From positions 1 to 64,000 of the forward strand of contig JANQIX010000117.1 in assembly GCA_028281925.1 (NCBI GenBank): 64,000 nucleotides of DNA, in the 5' to 3' direction. Shown here in pieces: positions 8,331 to 16,972 of this stretch; the first letter of the stretch is position 1, and the number at the start of each line of letters is the position of its first letter. The notes beneath the pieces are model-generated. The model was not told the origin of the DNA and did not search any database. It saw only the letters and a list, made by a program, of their open reading frames with translations. The position numbers and the translations under genes are program-made. Source of the stretch: Alphaproteobacteria bacterium (GTDB lineage: Bacteria; Pseudomonadota; Alphaproteobacteria; DSM-16000; Inquilinaceae).

Positions 8331-11300
8331 TGGGCTGCCTCCATCCGGGTCTCGGCCTGTTCGGGACCGTCCAGCCAGTCGACGCGGCTCATCTTGCGCA
8401 CGATGATGAATTCGTCGCGGTTGGCGCCGACCGTGCCGTAGTAGTTGAAGCCGTAGGCCTGCTGGGCGTAGCCGCCGATCATGTGCGTCGGCTTCAGCAC
8501 GGCGCGGGTGACGGAGTTGTGGATGCCGCCGCGCTGCCCGGTGATTTGCGAGCCGGGCACGTTATGGATCTTCTCCTGTGCGTGGTACATCATGACCATG
8601 CCTTCCTTGACCCGCTGGGAGACGACGGCCCGGCAGACCAGCGCACCGTTGGTGTTGTAGGCCTCGATCCAGTCGTTATCGGCGATGCCGGCCTTGGCGG
8701 CGTCGACCTCGCTCATCCACAGGATCGGGCCGCCGCGGGACAGCGTCAGCAGCAGCAGGTTGTCGGTGTAGGTGGAATGGATGCCCCATTTCTGGTGGGG
8801 CGTGATGAAGTTGAGGACGACCTGCTTTTCGCCGTTGGGCTTGCTGTCGATCACCGGCGCGATGGTCTTCAGGTCGACCGGCGGGCGGTAGACGCAGAAA
8901 CCCTCGCCGAAGGCCCGCATCCACAGGTGATCCTGGTAGAGCTGCTGTCGCCCGGTCAGTGTGCGCCAGGGGATCAGCTCGTGCACGTTGGTGTAGCCGG
9001 CGTTGTAGCAGACCTTCTCAGACTCCAGTCCGGACCAGATGGGGGAGCTGATGATCTTGCGCGGCTGGGCGACTAGGTCGCGGAAGCGGATCTTTTCGTC
9101 CTCCTTCGGCAGGGCGAGATGCTCGTGGTCGCGGCCCGTGGTGCGGCCCAGCGATTCCCAAGCCTTGACCGCCACTTCGCCGTTGGTTTCCGGCGCCAGC
9201 ATCAGCACCACTTCGGACGCGTCGATGTCGCTGTCGATGCGGGCCATGCCTTGCGTCGGCCCCTCTTCGGTGACGACGCCATTCAGGCGTTTGAGCTGCT
9301 CCACCTCATGGCCCGTCTGCCAGCTCATGCCCTTGCCGCCGTTGCCGAGCTTCTCCATCAACGGCCCAAGCGCGGTGAAACGCTTGTAGAGGTTGGGATA
9401 GTCGCGCTCGACCACCGCGATCTGCGGCATGGTTTTGCCGGGCTGGGGTTCGATCTCGCCCCGCTTCCAGTCCTGCACGTCGTAGGGCTGGGCCGTCTCG
9501 GCCGGGGTGTCGTGCAGGATGGGCGTGAGCACGACGTCTCTTTCCGTGCCCAGCACCTCTGGCGCGACCTGCGAGAACTTCTCCGCGATGCCCTTGAAGA
9601 TCGCCCAGTCCGTCCGGCTCTCCCACAGCGGGTCGACCGCGGCGGACAGCGGGTGGATGAACGGGTGCATGTCGGAGGTGTTGAGGTCGTTCTTCTCGTA
9701 CCAGGTGGCCGTGGGCAGCGCGATGTCGGAGTAGACGGCCGTGGTGGACATGCGGAAGTCGAGCGTGACCAGCAGATCCAGCTTGCCCTCCGGTGCCGCG
9801 TCGTGCCAGGCGACCTCCTGCGGTTTCTGGCCACCGTCCTCGCCCAGGTCCTTGCCCTGCACACCGTGGCTGGTGCCCAACAGGTGCTTCAGGAAGTACT
9901 CGTGCCCCTTGCCGCTGGACCCCAGCAGGTTTGAGCGCCAGACGAACAGGTTGCGCGGCCAGTTCTTCTCATTGTCCGGGTCTTCGCACGACATCCGGAC
10001 GTCGCCGGCCTTCAGCGCGTCGACCAGATAGTCCTTCACCTCCTTGCCGGCCGCTTCGGCCGCCTTGGCGATCTCCAACGGATTGGTCTGCAATTGGGGT
10101 GCGGACGGCAGCCAGCCCATCCGCTCGGCGCGCACATTGTAGTCGATCAGCGCGCCATCCCACGGGCCCTCCGGCGCCGTCGGCGACAGGATCTCGTCCA
10201 CCGTCAGGGTCTCGTAGCGCCACTGGTCGGTATGCGCATACCAGAACGAGGTGGAATTCATGTGCCGCGGCGGGCGACCCCAGTCGAGCGCGAAGGCCAG
10301 CGGCAGCCAACCGGTCTGCGGGCGCAGCTTCTCCTGGCCCACATAATGCGACCAGCCGCCGCCCGACTGGCCAACACAGCCGCACATCACCAGCATGTTG
10401 ATGATGCCGCGGTAGTTCATGTCCATGTGGTACCAGTGGTTCAGCCCGGCGCCGAGGATCACCATGGACTTGCCGCCGGTCAGCTCGGCATTGCGCGCGA
10501 ACTCCCGCGCCACGGTGATCACCCGGTCGCGCGGCACGCCGGTGATCCGTTCCTGCCAGGTCGGCGTGTAGGGCAGGTCGTCGTCGAACGACGTGGCCGC
10601 CATGTCGTCGCCCAGCCCCCGGTCGAGGCCGTAATTGGCCAGGAACAGGTCGTAGACCGAGGCGACCAGGGCCGGCCCCTTCTTCAGCTTGATCTTCTTC
10701 ACCGGAACCTTGCGCACCAACACGTCGGGATGGTCGGTGCCGGCGAAGAAGTCGTGCTGGCGGTTGCCGAAATAGGGGAAGCCGACATCGGCGGCCTCGT
10801 CATGGGCGTCCAGCAGGCTCAAGCGCAGCTTGATCTCGTTGCCGTCGCCGTCCTTCTCCTCCAGGTTCCACTTGCCCTGCTCGCCCCAGCGGAAGCCGAC
10901 GGAGCCCTGTGGTGCCACCAGCTCGCCGCTGGCCTCGTTGACGGCCACGGTCTTCCAGTCGGGATTGTTGGCCTGGCCGAGCGCGCCCGGCAGGTCGGCG
11001 GCGCGCAGCAGCCGTTCCGGCACCAGATAGCCGTCCTTCTGAACCAGCCGCACCAGCATCGGCATGTCGGTGTAGCGGCGGACATAGTCGCTGAAATAGT
11101 CGACCTGCCGGTCCAGGTGGAACTCACGCAGGATGACGTGGCCCATGGCCATGGCGAGAGCCGCGTCCGTCCCCTGCTTGGGGTGCAGCCACATGTCGCC
11201 GAACTTCGACGCCTCGCTGTAGTCGGGCGAGACGACGGCGCTCTTCATGCCGCGATAGCGCGCCTCGGTGTAGAAATGCGCATCGGGCGTGCGCGTCTGC

Positions 11301-12070
11301 GGGACGTTGGAGCCCCAGACGATGATGAAGCCGGCGTTGTACCAGTCGGCGCTTTCCGGCACGTCGGTCTGCTCGCCCCAAGTCTGCGGGCTGGCCGGCG
11401 GCAGGTCGCAGTACCAGTCGTAGAAGCTCATGCACACGCCGCCGAGCAGCGACAGATAGCGCGTGCCCGCGGCGTAGGAGACCATGGACATCGCCGGGAT
11501 GGGCGAGAAGCCGACGACGCGGTCGGGACCATAGGTCTTGGCTGTGTAGGCGTTGGCGGCCGCGATGATCTCGGTGACTTCGTCCCACTTGGCGCGCACG
11601 AAACCGCCATGGCCGCGCTGGCGGGTGTAGGAGGCTCGGGTCCCAGGGTCTTCGACGATCGAGCGCCAGGCCGCCACCGGGGTCTTGGTCGCCCGCGCCT
11701 TGCGCCAAGCCTGCAGCAGGCGTGAGCGGATCAGCGGGTGCTTCAGGCGGTTGCTGCTGTAGACGTACCAGGAATAGCTGGCACCGCGGGAGCAGCCGCG
11801 CGGCTCATGGTTCGGCAGGTCGGGCCGGGTGCGCGGATAGTCGGTCTGCTGGGTCTCCCAGGTGATGATCCCGCCCTTGACGTAGATCTTCCAGCTGCAC
11901 GACCCGGTGCAGTTCGTGCCGTGCGTGGAGCGGACGACTTTGTCGTGCTGCCAGCGCTTGCGGTACCCGTCTTCCCAGCTGCGGTCTTCGCGGGTGACAA
12001 CGCCGTGGCCGCCGGAATAGACGTCGACGGTCTTCTTCAGGAACAAGAGACGGTCGAGGAAGTGGCTCAT
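8327..12070 (-). CDS. narG: Respiratory nitrate reductase alpha (catalytic) subunit
   Basis: A 1247-residue molybdenum bis-MGD enzyme that reduces nitrate to nitrite on the cytoplasmic face of the membrane. His50, Cys54, Cys58 and Cys93 form the FS0 [4Fe-4S] site typical of membrane-bound NarG, and Asp222 in FYDWYCDLPPASPQ is the molybdenum ligand. There is no Tat signal, in agreement with a cytoplasmic orientation. The frame is open 32 codons further upstream, but MSHFLDRL at 12070 is the family start; it lies 31 bp after the narK stop, so narK and narG are co-transcribed. NarG, NarH and NarI form the complex. Confidence 0.98.
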   Translation of the reverse strand: MSHFLDRLLFLKKTVDVYSGGHGVVTREDRSWEDGYRKRWQHDKVVRSTHGTNCTGSCSWKIYVKGGIITWETQQTDYPRTRPDLPNHEPRGCSRGASYSWYVYSSNRLKHPLIRSRLLQAWRKARATKTPVAAWRSIVEDPGTRASYTRQRGHGGFVRAKWDEVTEIIAAANAYTAKTYGPDRVVGFSPIPAMSMVSYAAGTRYLSLLGGVCMSFYDWYCDLPPASPQTWGEQTDVPESADWYNAGFIIVWGSNVPQTRTPDAHFYTEARYRGMKSAVVSPDYSEASKFGDMWLHPKQGTDAALAMAMGHVILREFHLDRQVDYFSDYVRRYTDMPMLVRLVQKDGYLVPERLLRAADLPGALGQANNPDWKTVAVNEASGELVAPQGSVGFRWGEQGKWNLEEKDGDGNEIKLRLSLLDAHDEAADVGFPYFGNRQHDFFAGTDHPDVLVRKVPVKKIKLKKGPALVASVYDLFLANYGLDRGLGDDMAATSFDDDLPYTPTWQERITGVPRDRVITVAREFARNAELTGGKSMVILGAGLNHWYHMDMNYRGIINMLVMCGCVGQSGGGWSHYVGQEKLRPQTGWLPLAFALDWGRPPRHMNSTSFWYAHTDQWRYETLTVDEILSPTAPEGPWDGALIDYNVRAERMGWLPSAPQLQTNPLEIAKAAEAAGKEVKDYLVDALKAGDVRMSCEDPDNEKNWPRNLFVWRSNLLGSSGKGHEYFLKHLLGTSHGVQGKDLGEDGGQKPQEVAWHDAAPEGKLDLLVTLDFRMSTTAVYSDIALPTATWYEKNDLNTSDMHPFIHPLSAAVDPLWESRTDWAIFKGIAEKFSQVAPEVLGTERDVVLTPILHDTPAETAQPYDVQDWKRGEIEPQPGKTMPQIAVVERDYPNLYKRFTALGPLMEKLGNGGKGMSWQTGHEVEQLKRLNGVVTEEGPTQGMARIDSDIDASEVVLMLAPETNGEVAVKAWESLGRTTGRDHEHLALPKEDEKIRFRDLVAQPRKIISSPIWSGLESEKVCYNAGYTNVHELIPWRTLTGRQQLYQDHLWMRAFGEGFCVYRPPVDLKTIAPVIDSKPNGEKQVVLNFITPHQKWGIHSTYTDNLLLLTLSRGGPILWMSEVDAAKAGIADNDWIEAYNTNGALVCRAVVSQRVKEGMVMMYHAQEKIHNVPGSQITGQRGGIHNSVTRAVLKPTHMIGGYAQQAYGFNYYGTVGANRDEFIIVRKMSRVDWLDGPEQAETRMEAAQ

Positions 12071-12101
12071 GCGATTTCTCCTTTGCCCGTTCGTTTCCTG
12101 A

Positions 12102-13493
12102 TCAGCACGGCACGGGCGCGGACTTGCGGGTGTAGAAGAGCCAGGTGATCGCCACGCAGGTGGCATAGAAGATCATGAAGCCGATCAGGGCCGCCTCCGG
12201 ACCGCCGGTCATGGCGATGGAGCTGCCGTAGCTCTTGGGGATGAAGAAGGCGCCGTAGGCCGCGATCGCCGAGGTGAAGCCGATGATCGCAGCGGATTCC
12301 TTCTCCGCCTGGCGTGAGAGGTCGGCATCGGCCAGCCCCGGCATCATGCGGCCGACTTCCTGGCGCATGATCACGGGGATCATCTGGAAGGTCGACGCGT
12401 TGCCGATCCCGGTCGCCAGGAACAGCACCATGAACATCGCGAAGAAGCCCCAGAACGCCCCTGGCTGGTCCTTGATGCCGAGGAAGAACAGCACGCCGCC
12501 CACGGCTGCGATCATCAGCACGAAGACCCACAAGGTCACCCGGCCACCGCCGTACTTGTCCGAGACCCAGCCCGTGGCTGCGCGGCTGAGGGCACCCACC
12601 AGCGGCCCCAGGAAGACGAACTGCAGGCTGTCGACCTCGGGGAACTGCGTGCGGGCCAGCAGTGGGAACCCGGCCGAGTACCCGATGAAGGACCCGAAGG
12701 TTCCGGTGTAGAGCCAGCACATGATCCAGTTGTGCTTGCGCTTGAAGATGATGGATTGCTCTTTGAAGGACGCCTTGGCCGACGCGATGTCGTTCATGCC
12801 GAACCAGGCGGCGATCGACGTGATGACCAGGAAAGGCACCCAGACGAAACCGGCGTTCTGGATCCACAGGCTGGCCCCATCGGCAGTGGTCTGCGGCGCG
12901 CCGCCGATGGCGCCGAACACACCGGCCGTGATCACCAGCGGCACGACGAATTGCATGACGCTGACGCCGGCATTGCCCAGGCCGGCATTCAGCGCCAGCG
13001 CATGCCCCTTCTTCGCACGCGGGTAGAAGAAGCTGATATTGGCCATGCTGGAGGCGAAGTTGCCGCCACCGAGCCCGCACAGCAGCGCCAACACCATGAA
13101 CAGCCAATAGGGTGTCTCAGGGTCCTGCACGGCAAAGCCGATGCCGAGTGCGGGGATCAAGAGCGACGCGGTGCTCATCGCCGTCCAGAGCCGCCCGCCG
13201 AAGATGGGCACCATGAAGCTGTAGAAGATGCGCAAGGTGGCGCCGGACAGGCCGGGCAGGGCAGCGAGCCAGAACAGCTCGTTGGTGGTGTAGGTGAAGC
13301 CGATGGCCGGCAGCTTGGCGACCACCACGCTCCACACCAACCAGACGGAAAACGCCAGCAACAGACAGGGGATCGAGATCCACAGATTGCGGCTTGCGAC
13401 CTTGCTGCCTTTCTGAGCCCAGAAGGATTCGTCGTCGGGACGCCAGTCCTCGAGGACATGCCCGTGATCGACTGCGCTTGCCTGTGTGGTCAT
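12102..13493 (-). CDS. narK: Nitrate/nitrite transporter, NarK2 type
   Basis: A 463-residue 12-helix major facilitator protein, first gene of the nar operon. It has a cytoplasmic N-terminus (EDWRPDDESFWAQKGSK), the GGGNFASSMANISFFYP segment and the nitrate signature NAGLGNAG. It is clearly paralogous to the second half of the double transporter at 530-3262, including the linker-like N-terminus. NarK2-type carriers usually exchange nitrate for nitrite. It reads away from the Crp/Fnr gene, sharing a 328-bp control region with an FNR-type box 272 bp before its start. Confidence 0.95.
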   Translation of the reverse strand: MTTQASAVDHGHVLEDWRPDDESFWAQKGSKVASRNLWISIPCLLLAFSVWLVWSVVVAKLPAIGFTYTTNELFWLAALPGLSGATLRIFYSFMVPIFGGRLWTAMSTASLLIPALGIGFAVQDPETPYWLFMVLALLCGLGGGNFASSMANISFFYPRAKKGHALALNAGLGNAGVSVMQFVVPLVITAGVFGAIGGAPQTTADGASLWIQNAGFVWVPFLVITSIAAWFGMNDIASAKASFKEQSIIFKRKHNWIMCWLYTGTFGSFIGYSAGFPLLARTQFPEVDSLQFVFLGPLVGALSRAATGWVSDKYGGGRVTLWVFVLMIAAVGGVLFFLGIKDQPGAFWGFFAMFMVLFLATGIGNASTFQMIPVIMRQEVGRMMPGLADADLSRQAEKESAAIIGFTSAIAAYGAFFIPKSYGSSIAMTGGPEAALIGFMIFYATCVAITWLFYTRKSAPVPC

Positions 13494-13821
13494 GGTTGGC
13501 CCTTCTCCCGTGACTGTCCGACCCGGCTGACGTGCCGACCCCGATGCGGCCGATCCGATACGCCGTCCGAAACCCTGGTCAGGCAGAAGATGCAGACAAG
13601 ATAATATCTTGCCTTAATCTTGATCCTGCCGTTGCTGTATTCAGCACAACCCGATCCGTTTCGGATGTAAATAGTGATCGGCAAAAATAAACTTATGATC
13701 CACAAATCGACATGCACCAGATGATAGGTTTTACTTCATCATTTGCTGCACGTCGCCCGAACACTTGACAATTATCAAGTGGTTGGGATGATTCGCCGAC
13801 CGCTTCCACAGGCAGCCCTGA
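13494..13821. promoter_or_regulatory. Divergent nar/crp control region with two extra palindromes
   Basis: A 328-bp AT-rich gap between the leftward nar operon and the rightward Crp/Fnr gene. Besides the FNR/DNR-type box at 13765 it holds TGCTGTATTCAGCA (13633-13646) and ATCCGTTTCGGAT (13654-13666), two perfect inverted repeats only 7 bp apart, 140-175 bp before narK. They could be operators for a second regulator or leader hairpins. No known consensus was recognised. Confidence 0.5.
13765..13778. promoter_or_regulatory. FNR/DNR-type box between narK and the Crp/Fnr gene
   Basis: TTGACAATTATCAA is a 14-bp FNR/DNR-type site, symmetric out to ACT...AGT on both sides. Its centre is about 50 bp before the start of the Crp/Fnr gene, allowing autoregulation, and about 278 bp before narK. 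On the minus strand an AAATGAT stretch lies where a -10 box would be expected for a class II promoter reading towards narK. Confidence 0.8.
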
Positions 13822-14520
13822 ATGCGCCCTGAGGACCTGAAGGCCGTTCGCGCCCTTCCGCTTTTTGCATCGATGCGACAGGACAGCTTCGAGCAGTTGC
13901 TGCCGGCGTCGTTTCTCCAGCGGTTTCCCAAGGGCGTCACCCTGATCGCGGAAGGCGACCCGGCCGATTTCCTGCATGTCGTCGTGGAAGGGGCCGTTGA
14001 GCTCTTTGCGACCCAGAAGAGACAGGAAAGCGCGGTTCTGGTAGCGCGTCCAGTCTCGACATTCATCCTGGCCGCGGTGCTGCGCGACGCCGTCTATCTG
14101 ATGTCGGCACGAACGCTGGAATCATCGCGCATCCTGATGATCCCGTCAGAGAGCATCCGAACGGTCGTGCTGGAGGATACGGCCTTTGCCGAGGCGATGA
14201 TCGCCGAGCTGGCTCAGGCCTTCCGGTTCATGGTCAAGACGGTGAAGAACCTGAAGCTGCGCACGGCGGTCGAACGCCTTGCCAACTACCTGCTGCGGTT
14301 GCGCGTAGAGGCCGGCGGCGCGGCCGCGTTCTCACTGCCCTATGAAAAGCGGATGGTGGCGTCGCTGTTGGGCATGACACCGGAGAACCTCTCGCGCGCG
14401 TTTGCGACCCTGAAGCCCTACGGCGTGAATGTCGACGGTCCGGAGGTGACGCTGACAAAGCTCGACGATCTCGAACGCCTGGCGAAGCCGTCACCGCTGA
14501 TCGACGACCACGAGACCTGA
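13822..14520 (+). CDS. Crp/Fnr-family regulator without cysteines (DNR/NnrR-like)
   Basis: A 232-residue regulator with a cyclic-nucleotide-binding-like beta barrel (about residues 10-120), a dimer helix (about 125-155) and a helix-turn-helix at about 174-197. The recognition helix has Glu188, Ser191 and Arg192, the ExxSR pattern that reads TTGAT half-sites in FNR and DNR. It has no cysteine at all, so it cannot hold the FNR oxygen-sensing cluster; DNR/NnrR-type proteins sense NO instead. Divergence from the nar operon and the FNR-type box in front suggest it controls nar and itself. Its ligand is unknown. Confidence 0.85.
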   Translation: MRPEDLKAVRALPLFASMRQDSFEQLLPASFLQRFPKGVTLIAEGDPADFLHVVVEGAVELFATQKRQESAVLVARPVSTFILAAVLRDAVYLMSARTLESSRILMIPSESIRTVVLEDTAFAEAMIAELAQAFRFMVKTVKNLKLRTAVERLANYLLRLRVEAGGAAAFSLPYEKRMVASLLGMTPENLSRAFATLKPYGVNVDGPEVTLTKLDDLERLAKPSPLIDDHET

Positions 14521-14692
14521 CATGCAGTCAGGGAGGAGGAAGCTGGTGGCCACCAGACGGCAAGCACATTTGGGGACAGCGGCAAGGTGGTCGCCGCCTT
14601 CCGCGACCCCTTTGATCTTTCGGCGCAAACAGCCGGCGCCCGCTCAGCGAGTTTCAGCAATCCAGGGAAGAAATCGGGGAACGAGCGAGATC

Positions 14693-14766
14693 TGGCTGGG
14701 GGACCTGGATTCGAACCAGGGCTCTCGGAGTCAGAGTCCGATGTCCTACCGCTAGACGATCCCCCA
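14693..14766 (-). tRNA. tRNA-Gln (anticodon CTG)
   Basis: The minus strand folds into a complete cloverleaf of 74 nt with encoded GCCA 3' end: acceptor TGGGGGA/TCCCCCA, anticodon stem TCGGA/TCCGA around the loop CTCTGAC, and T-arm CCTGG-TTCGAAT-CCAGG. The anticodon CTG and the first T of the acceptor identify glutamine. No integrated element abuts its 3' end. Confidence 0.95.
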
Positions 14767-15008
14767 AGCGGATGAAACGACTTCCTAGCACAGCGCCCGG
14801 CGCGTGTTAAGCCCCGGCCGCCAGCCGATCGCGCCGCATCTTCGCGACGGAATTCGCGCGAGGTGTGACGGCGGACACAGCGACCGCCCGCACTGCCCGC
14901 CACACTGTTCCATGACACAGGCCCGGATCAGCGGACGAATTCACCAACTTGTTCAGTGACAGGCTGGCGATCATGCGCTGCCTTGGGCTAGCATGACTCT
15001 TACAGAAA

Positions 15009-15032
15009 GGCGGCACCCGACAGCGTGCCGCC
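15009..15032. other. Stem-loop just before the ppx/gppA start
   Basis: GGCGGCAC (15009-15016) pairs perfectly with GTGCCGCC (15025-15032) around an 8-nt loop, ending 18 bp before the phosphatase start codon. It could shape translation of that gene. Nothing else was recognised in the 284-bp gap between the tRNA and this gene. Confidence 0.35.
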
Positions 15033-15050
15033 CAATGAAACGGCAGGACC

Positions 15051-16139
15051 ATGAGGGCGGACCCCCCTGAGCCCGCGGCTTCCCGTCGGCCGCCGGCACG
15101 GCACAATGGCGGTGACCCGAGATATCGGCCGGTCGCCGCCATCGATCTGGGAAGCAACAATTGCCGCTTGCTGGTCGCACGGCCCAACGGCGTTCGCTTC
15201 CATGTGATCGACGCGTTCAGCCGCATCGTGCGGCTGGGCGAAGGCGTCGGCCAAACCGGCATGCTGTCGCAGACAGCCATCGACCGTTGCCTGGAGGCGC
15301 TGGGCGTCTGTGCCGCCAAGATGCGCCGTCGCGGCGTCAACCGGCACCGTGCCGTCGCCACGGAGGCATGTCGCCGCGCCGGCAACTTCGCCGACTTCCA
15401 GGACCAAGTGGCCGAGACGACGGGCATTGCGCTTGAAGTCATCTCGCCCGGCGAGGAGGCGCGCCTGGCGCTCAAGGGCTGTGCCGAGCTCTTGGATCCC
15501 GCCCTGTCACGCGCGCTGATGTTCGACATCGGCGGCGGGTCGACCGAACTCGTCTGGCTGAAGGTCGACGGCGACCGGCGCGCACGGCCGTCGGTGATCG
15601 ATGCCATCAGCCTGCCGCTGGGCGTGATGCTGCTGGCCGAACGCCATGGCGGCGACCAGGTTCCGCCTGAGACCTACGAATCGATGGTCGCCGAGACGCG
15701 CAAGAGCCTGGAGAATTTCGACCGTCGCCACGCCATCCGTGAGCTGATTGCCGAAGGCCAGGTGCAGATGATCGGCTCGTCCGGCACCGTCACCACACTG
15801 GGCGGCGTGTTCCAGGGGCTGCCGCGGTACGACCGCTCGGTGGTCGACGGCAGCTTCCTCGATTTCTGCGAGGTGGCGCGCATCAGCCGTGAACTTTGCG
15901 CGCTGGACTTCGACGGCCGCGCCGCACACCCGTGCATCGGCCGGGAACGCGCCGACCTCGTGGTCGGCGGCTGCGCGGTGCTGGAAGCCATCTGCCGACT
16001 TTGGCCCGTCGGGCGCCTGCGCATTGCCGACAGGGGTGTGCGCGAGGGCATCCTGATCGACCTGATCGCCGGCCGTGGCGGAAAGCCGCTGAGCTCCGGG
16101 CCGTCGGACTCGCCTTCGTCCCGCGCCGCCCTGCCGTGA
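15051..16139 (+). CDS. Ppx/GppA family exopolyphosphatase / pppGpp phosphatase
   Basis: A 362-residue protein of the sugar kinase/Hsp70/actin fold. Motifs AAIDLGSNNCRLL (phosphate 1), EACRRAGN, FDIGGGSTEL (phosphate 2) and SSGTVTTLGG mark the Ppx/GppA family, which hydrolyses terminal phosphates of polyphosphate or of pppGpp. The substrate cannot be told from sequence. At about 360 residues it is the short alphaproteobacterial form without the long C-terminal HD domain. Its stop overlaps the GTG of rlmE (GTGA), a common alphaproteobacterial pairing. Its first 20 residues are proline- and arginine-rich, so the true start may be slightly downstream. Confidence 0.9.
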   Translation: MRADPPEPAASRRPPARHNGGDPRYRPVAAIDLGSNNCRLLVARPNGVRFHVIDAFSRIVRLGEGVGQTGMLSQTAIDRCLEALGVCAAKMRRRGVNRHRAVATEACRRAGNFADFQDQVAETTGIALEVISPGEEARLALKGCAELLDPALSRALMFDIGGGSTELVWLKVDGDRRARPSVIDAISLPLGVMLLAERHGGDQVPPETYESMVAETRKSLENFDRRHAIRELIAEGQVQMIGSSGTVTTLGGVFQGLPRYDRSVVDGSFLDFCEVARISRELCALDFDGRAAHPCIGRERADLVVGGCAVLEAICRLWPVGRLRIADRGVREGILIDLIAGRGGKPLSSGPSDSPSSRAALP

Positions 16140-16834
16140 CCCGCAAGAGAACGGACGGTGGCCGGGCCGGTGCCCGCCGGCCGGCCGCTCGCGTCAAGAC
16201 GGCCCGCGGGCGCGCGCCGTCGTCGACGCGCTGGCTGGCCCGGCAGTTGAACGATCCCTATGTCGCCGAGGCGCAGCAGCGCGGCTATCGCAGCCGGGCG
16301 GCCTTCAAACTGATTCAGCTGGACGAACGTTTCCGGCTTTTCCGCCGCGGCCAGCGGGTTATCGATCTGGGCGCGGCGCCCGGCGGCTGGACTCAGGTGG
16401 CCGTGGAGCGCGCCGGCCGGGGCGGCGTGGTCGCGCTGGATCTGCTGGCGATGGACCCGGTGCCGGGTGCAGCGATCCTGTGCCTGGACTTCCTGGACGA
16501 TAGCGCACCGTCCCGCTTGACCGAGGCGCTCGGCGGGCTGGCCGACTTGGTGCTGAGCGACATGGCCGCACCGACGACCGGCCATGCGGCGACGGACCAT
16601 CTCCGCATCATGGCGCTCGCCGATGCGGCGTTCGACTTCGCACAGACCGTGCTGGCACCGGGCGGCGCCTTCGTCTGCAAGCTGTTTCAGGGCGGGGCGG
16701 AGGCGCATCTGCTCAACACGATCAAGCAGCGCTTCGAGAAGGTCCGCCACGCCAAGCCGCCGGCCAGCCGCAGCGAATCAGCGGAGACCTATCTGGTCGC
16801 CACGGGCTTCCGCGCTCCCCCCAACGGAGGCTGA
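16136..16834 (+). CDS. rlmE: 23S rRNA (uridine-2'-O)-methyltransferase RlmE/FtsJ
   Basis: A 232-residue methyltransferase that modifies U2552 of 23S rRNA during late 50S assembly. The basic N-terminal extension of about 30 residues is usual in alphaproteobacteria. YRSRAAFKLIQLDE carries the first catalytic lysine, VIDLGAAPGGWTQ binds S-adenosylmethionine, LVLSDMAAP supplies the catalytic aspartate and FVCKLFQG the second lysine. The GTG start at 16136 overlaps the upstream phosphatase stop codon; the open frame extends further upstream only as a shadow. Confidence 0.95.
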   Translation: MTRKRTDGGRAGARRPAARVKTARGRAPSSTRWLARQLNDPYVAEAQQRGYRSRAAFKLIQLDERFRLFRRGQRVIDLGAAPGGWTQVAVERAGRGGVVALDLLAMDPVPGAAILCLDFLDDSAPSRLTEALGGLADLVLSDMAAPTTGHAATDHLRIMALADAAFDFAQTVLAPGGAFVCKLFQGGAEAHLLNTIKQRFEKVRHAKPPASRSESAETYLVATGFRAPPNGG

Positions 16835-16972
16835 CGGCGGTCCAACAATTGCGCCGACGCGGGGCGTTTTCGATCACAAATGTCCTTCCGCGGCCCCGTG
16901 CCCAACCGCCGCCTCGACAGGACGGGCGCTATCACTATAGTGCCGGCCACCTTTTTTCGGGGAGGGACACCC

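Noticed and set aside
10094..11725. A 543-codon plus-strand frame within narG
   Set aside because: It mirrors the codon pattern of narG on the opposite strand, as is usual in GC-rich genes; no motif or ribosome site supports it.
14693..15050. Possible integration site at the tRNA-Gln gene
   Set aside because: Both flanks hold ordinary chromosomal genes, with no integrase and no repeat of the tRNA 3' end in the window.
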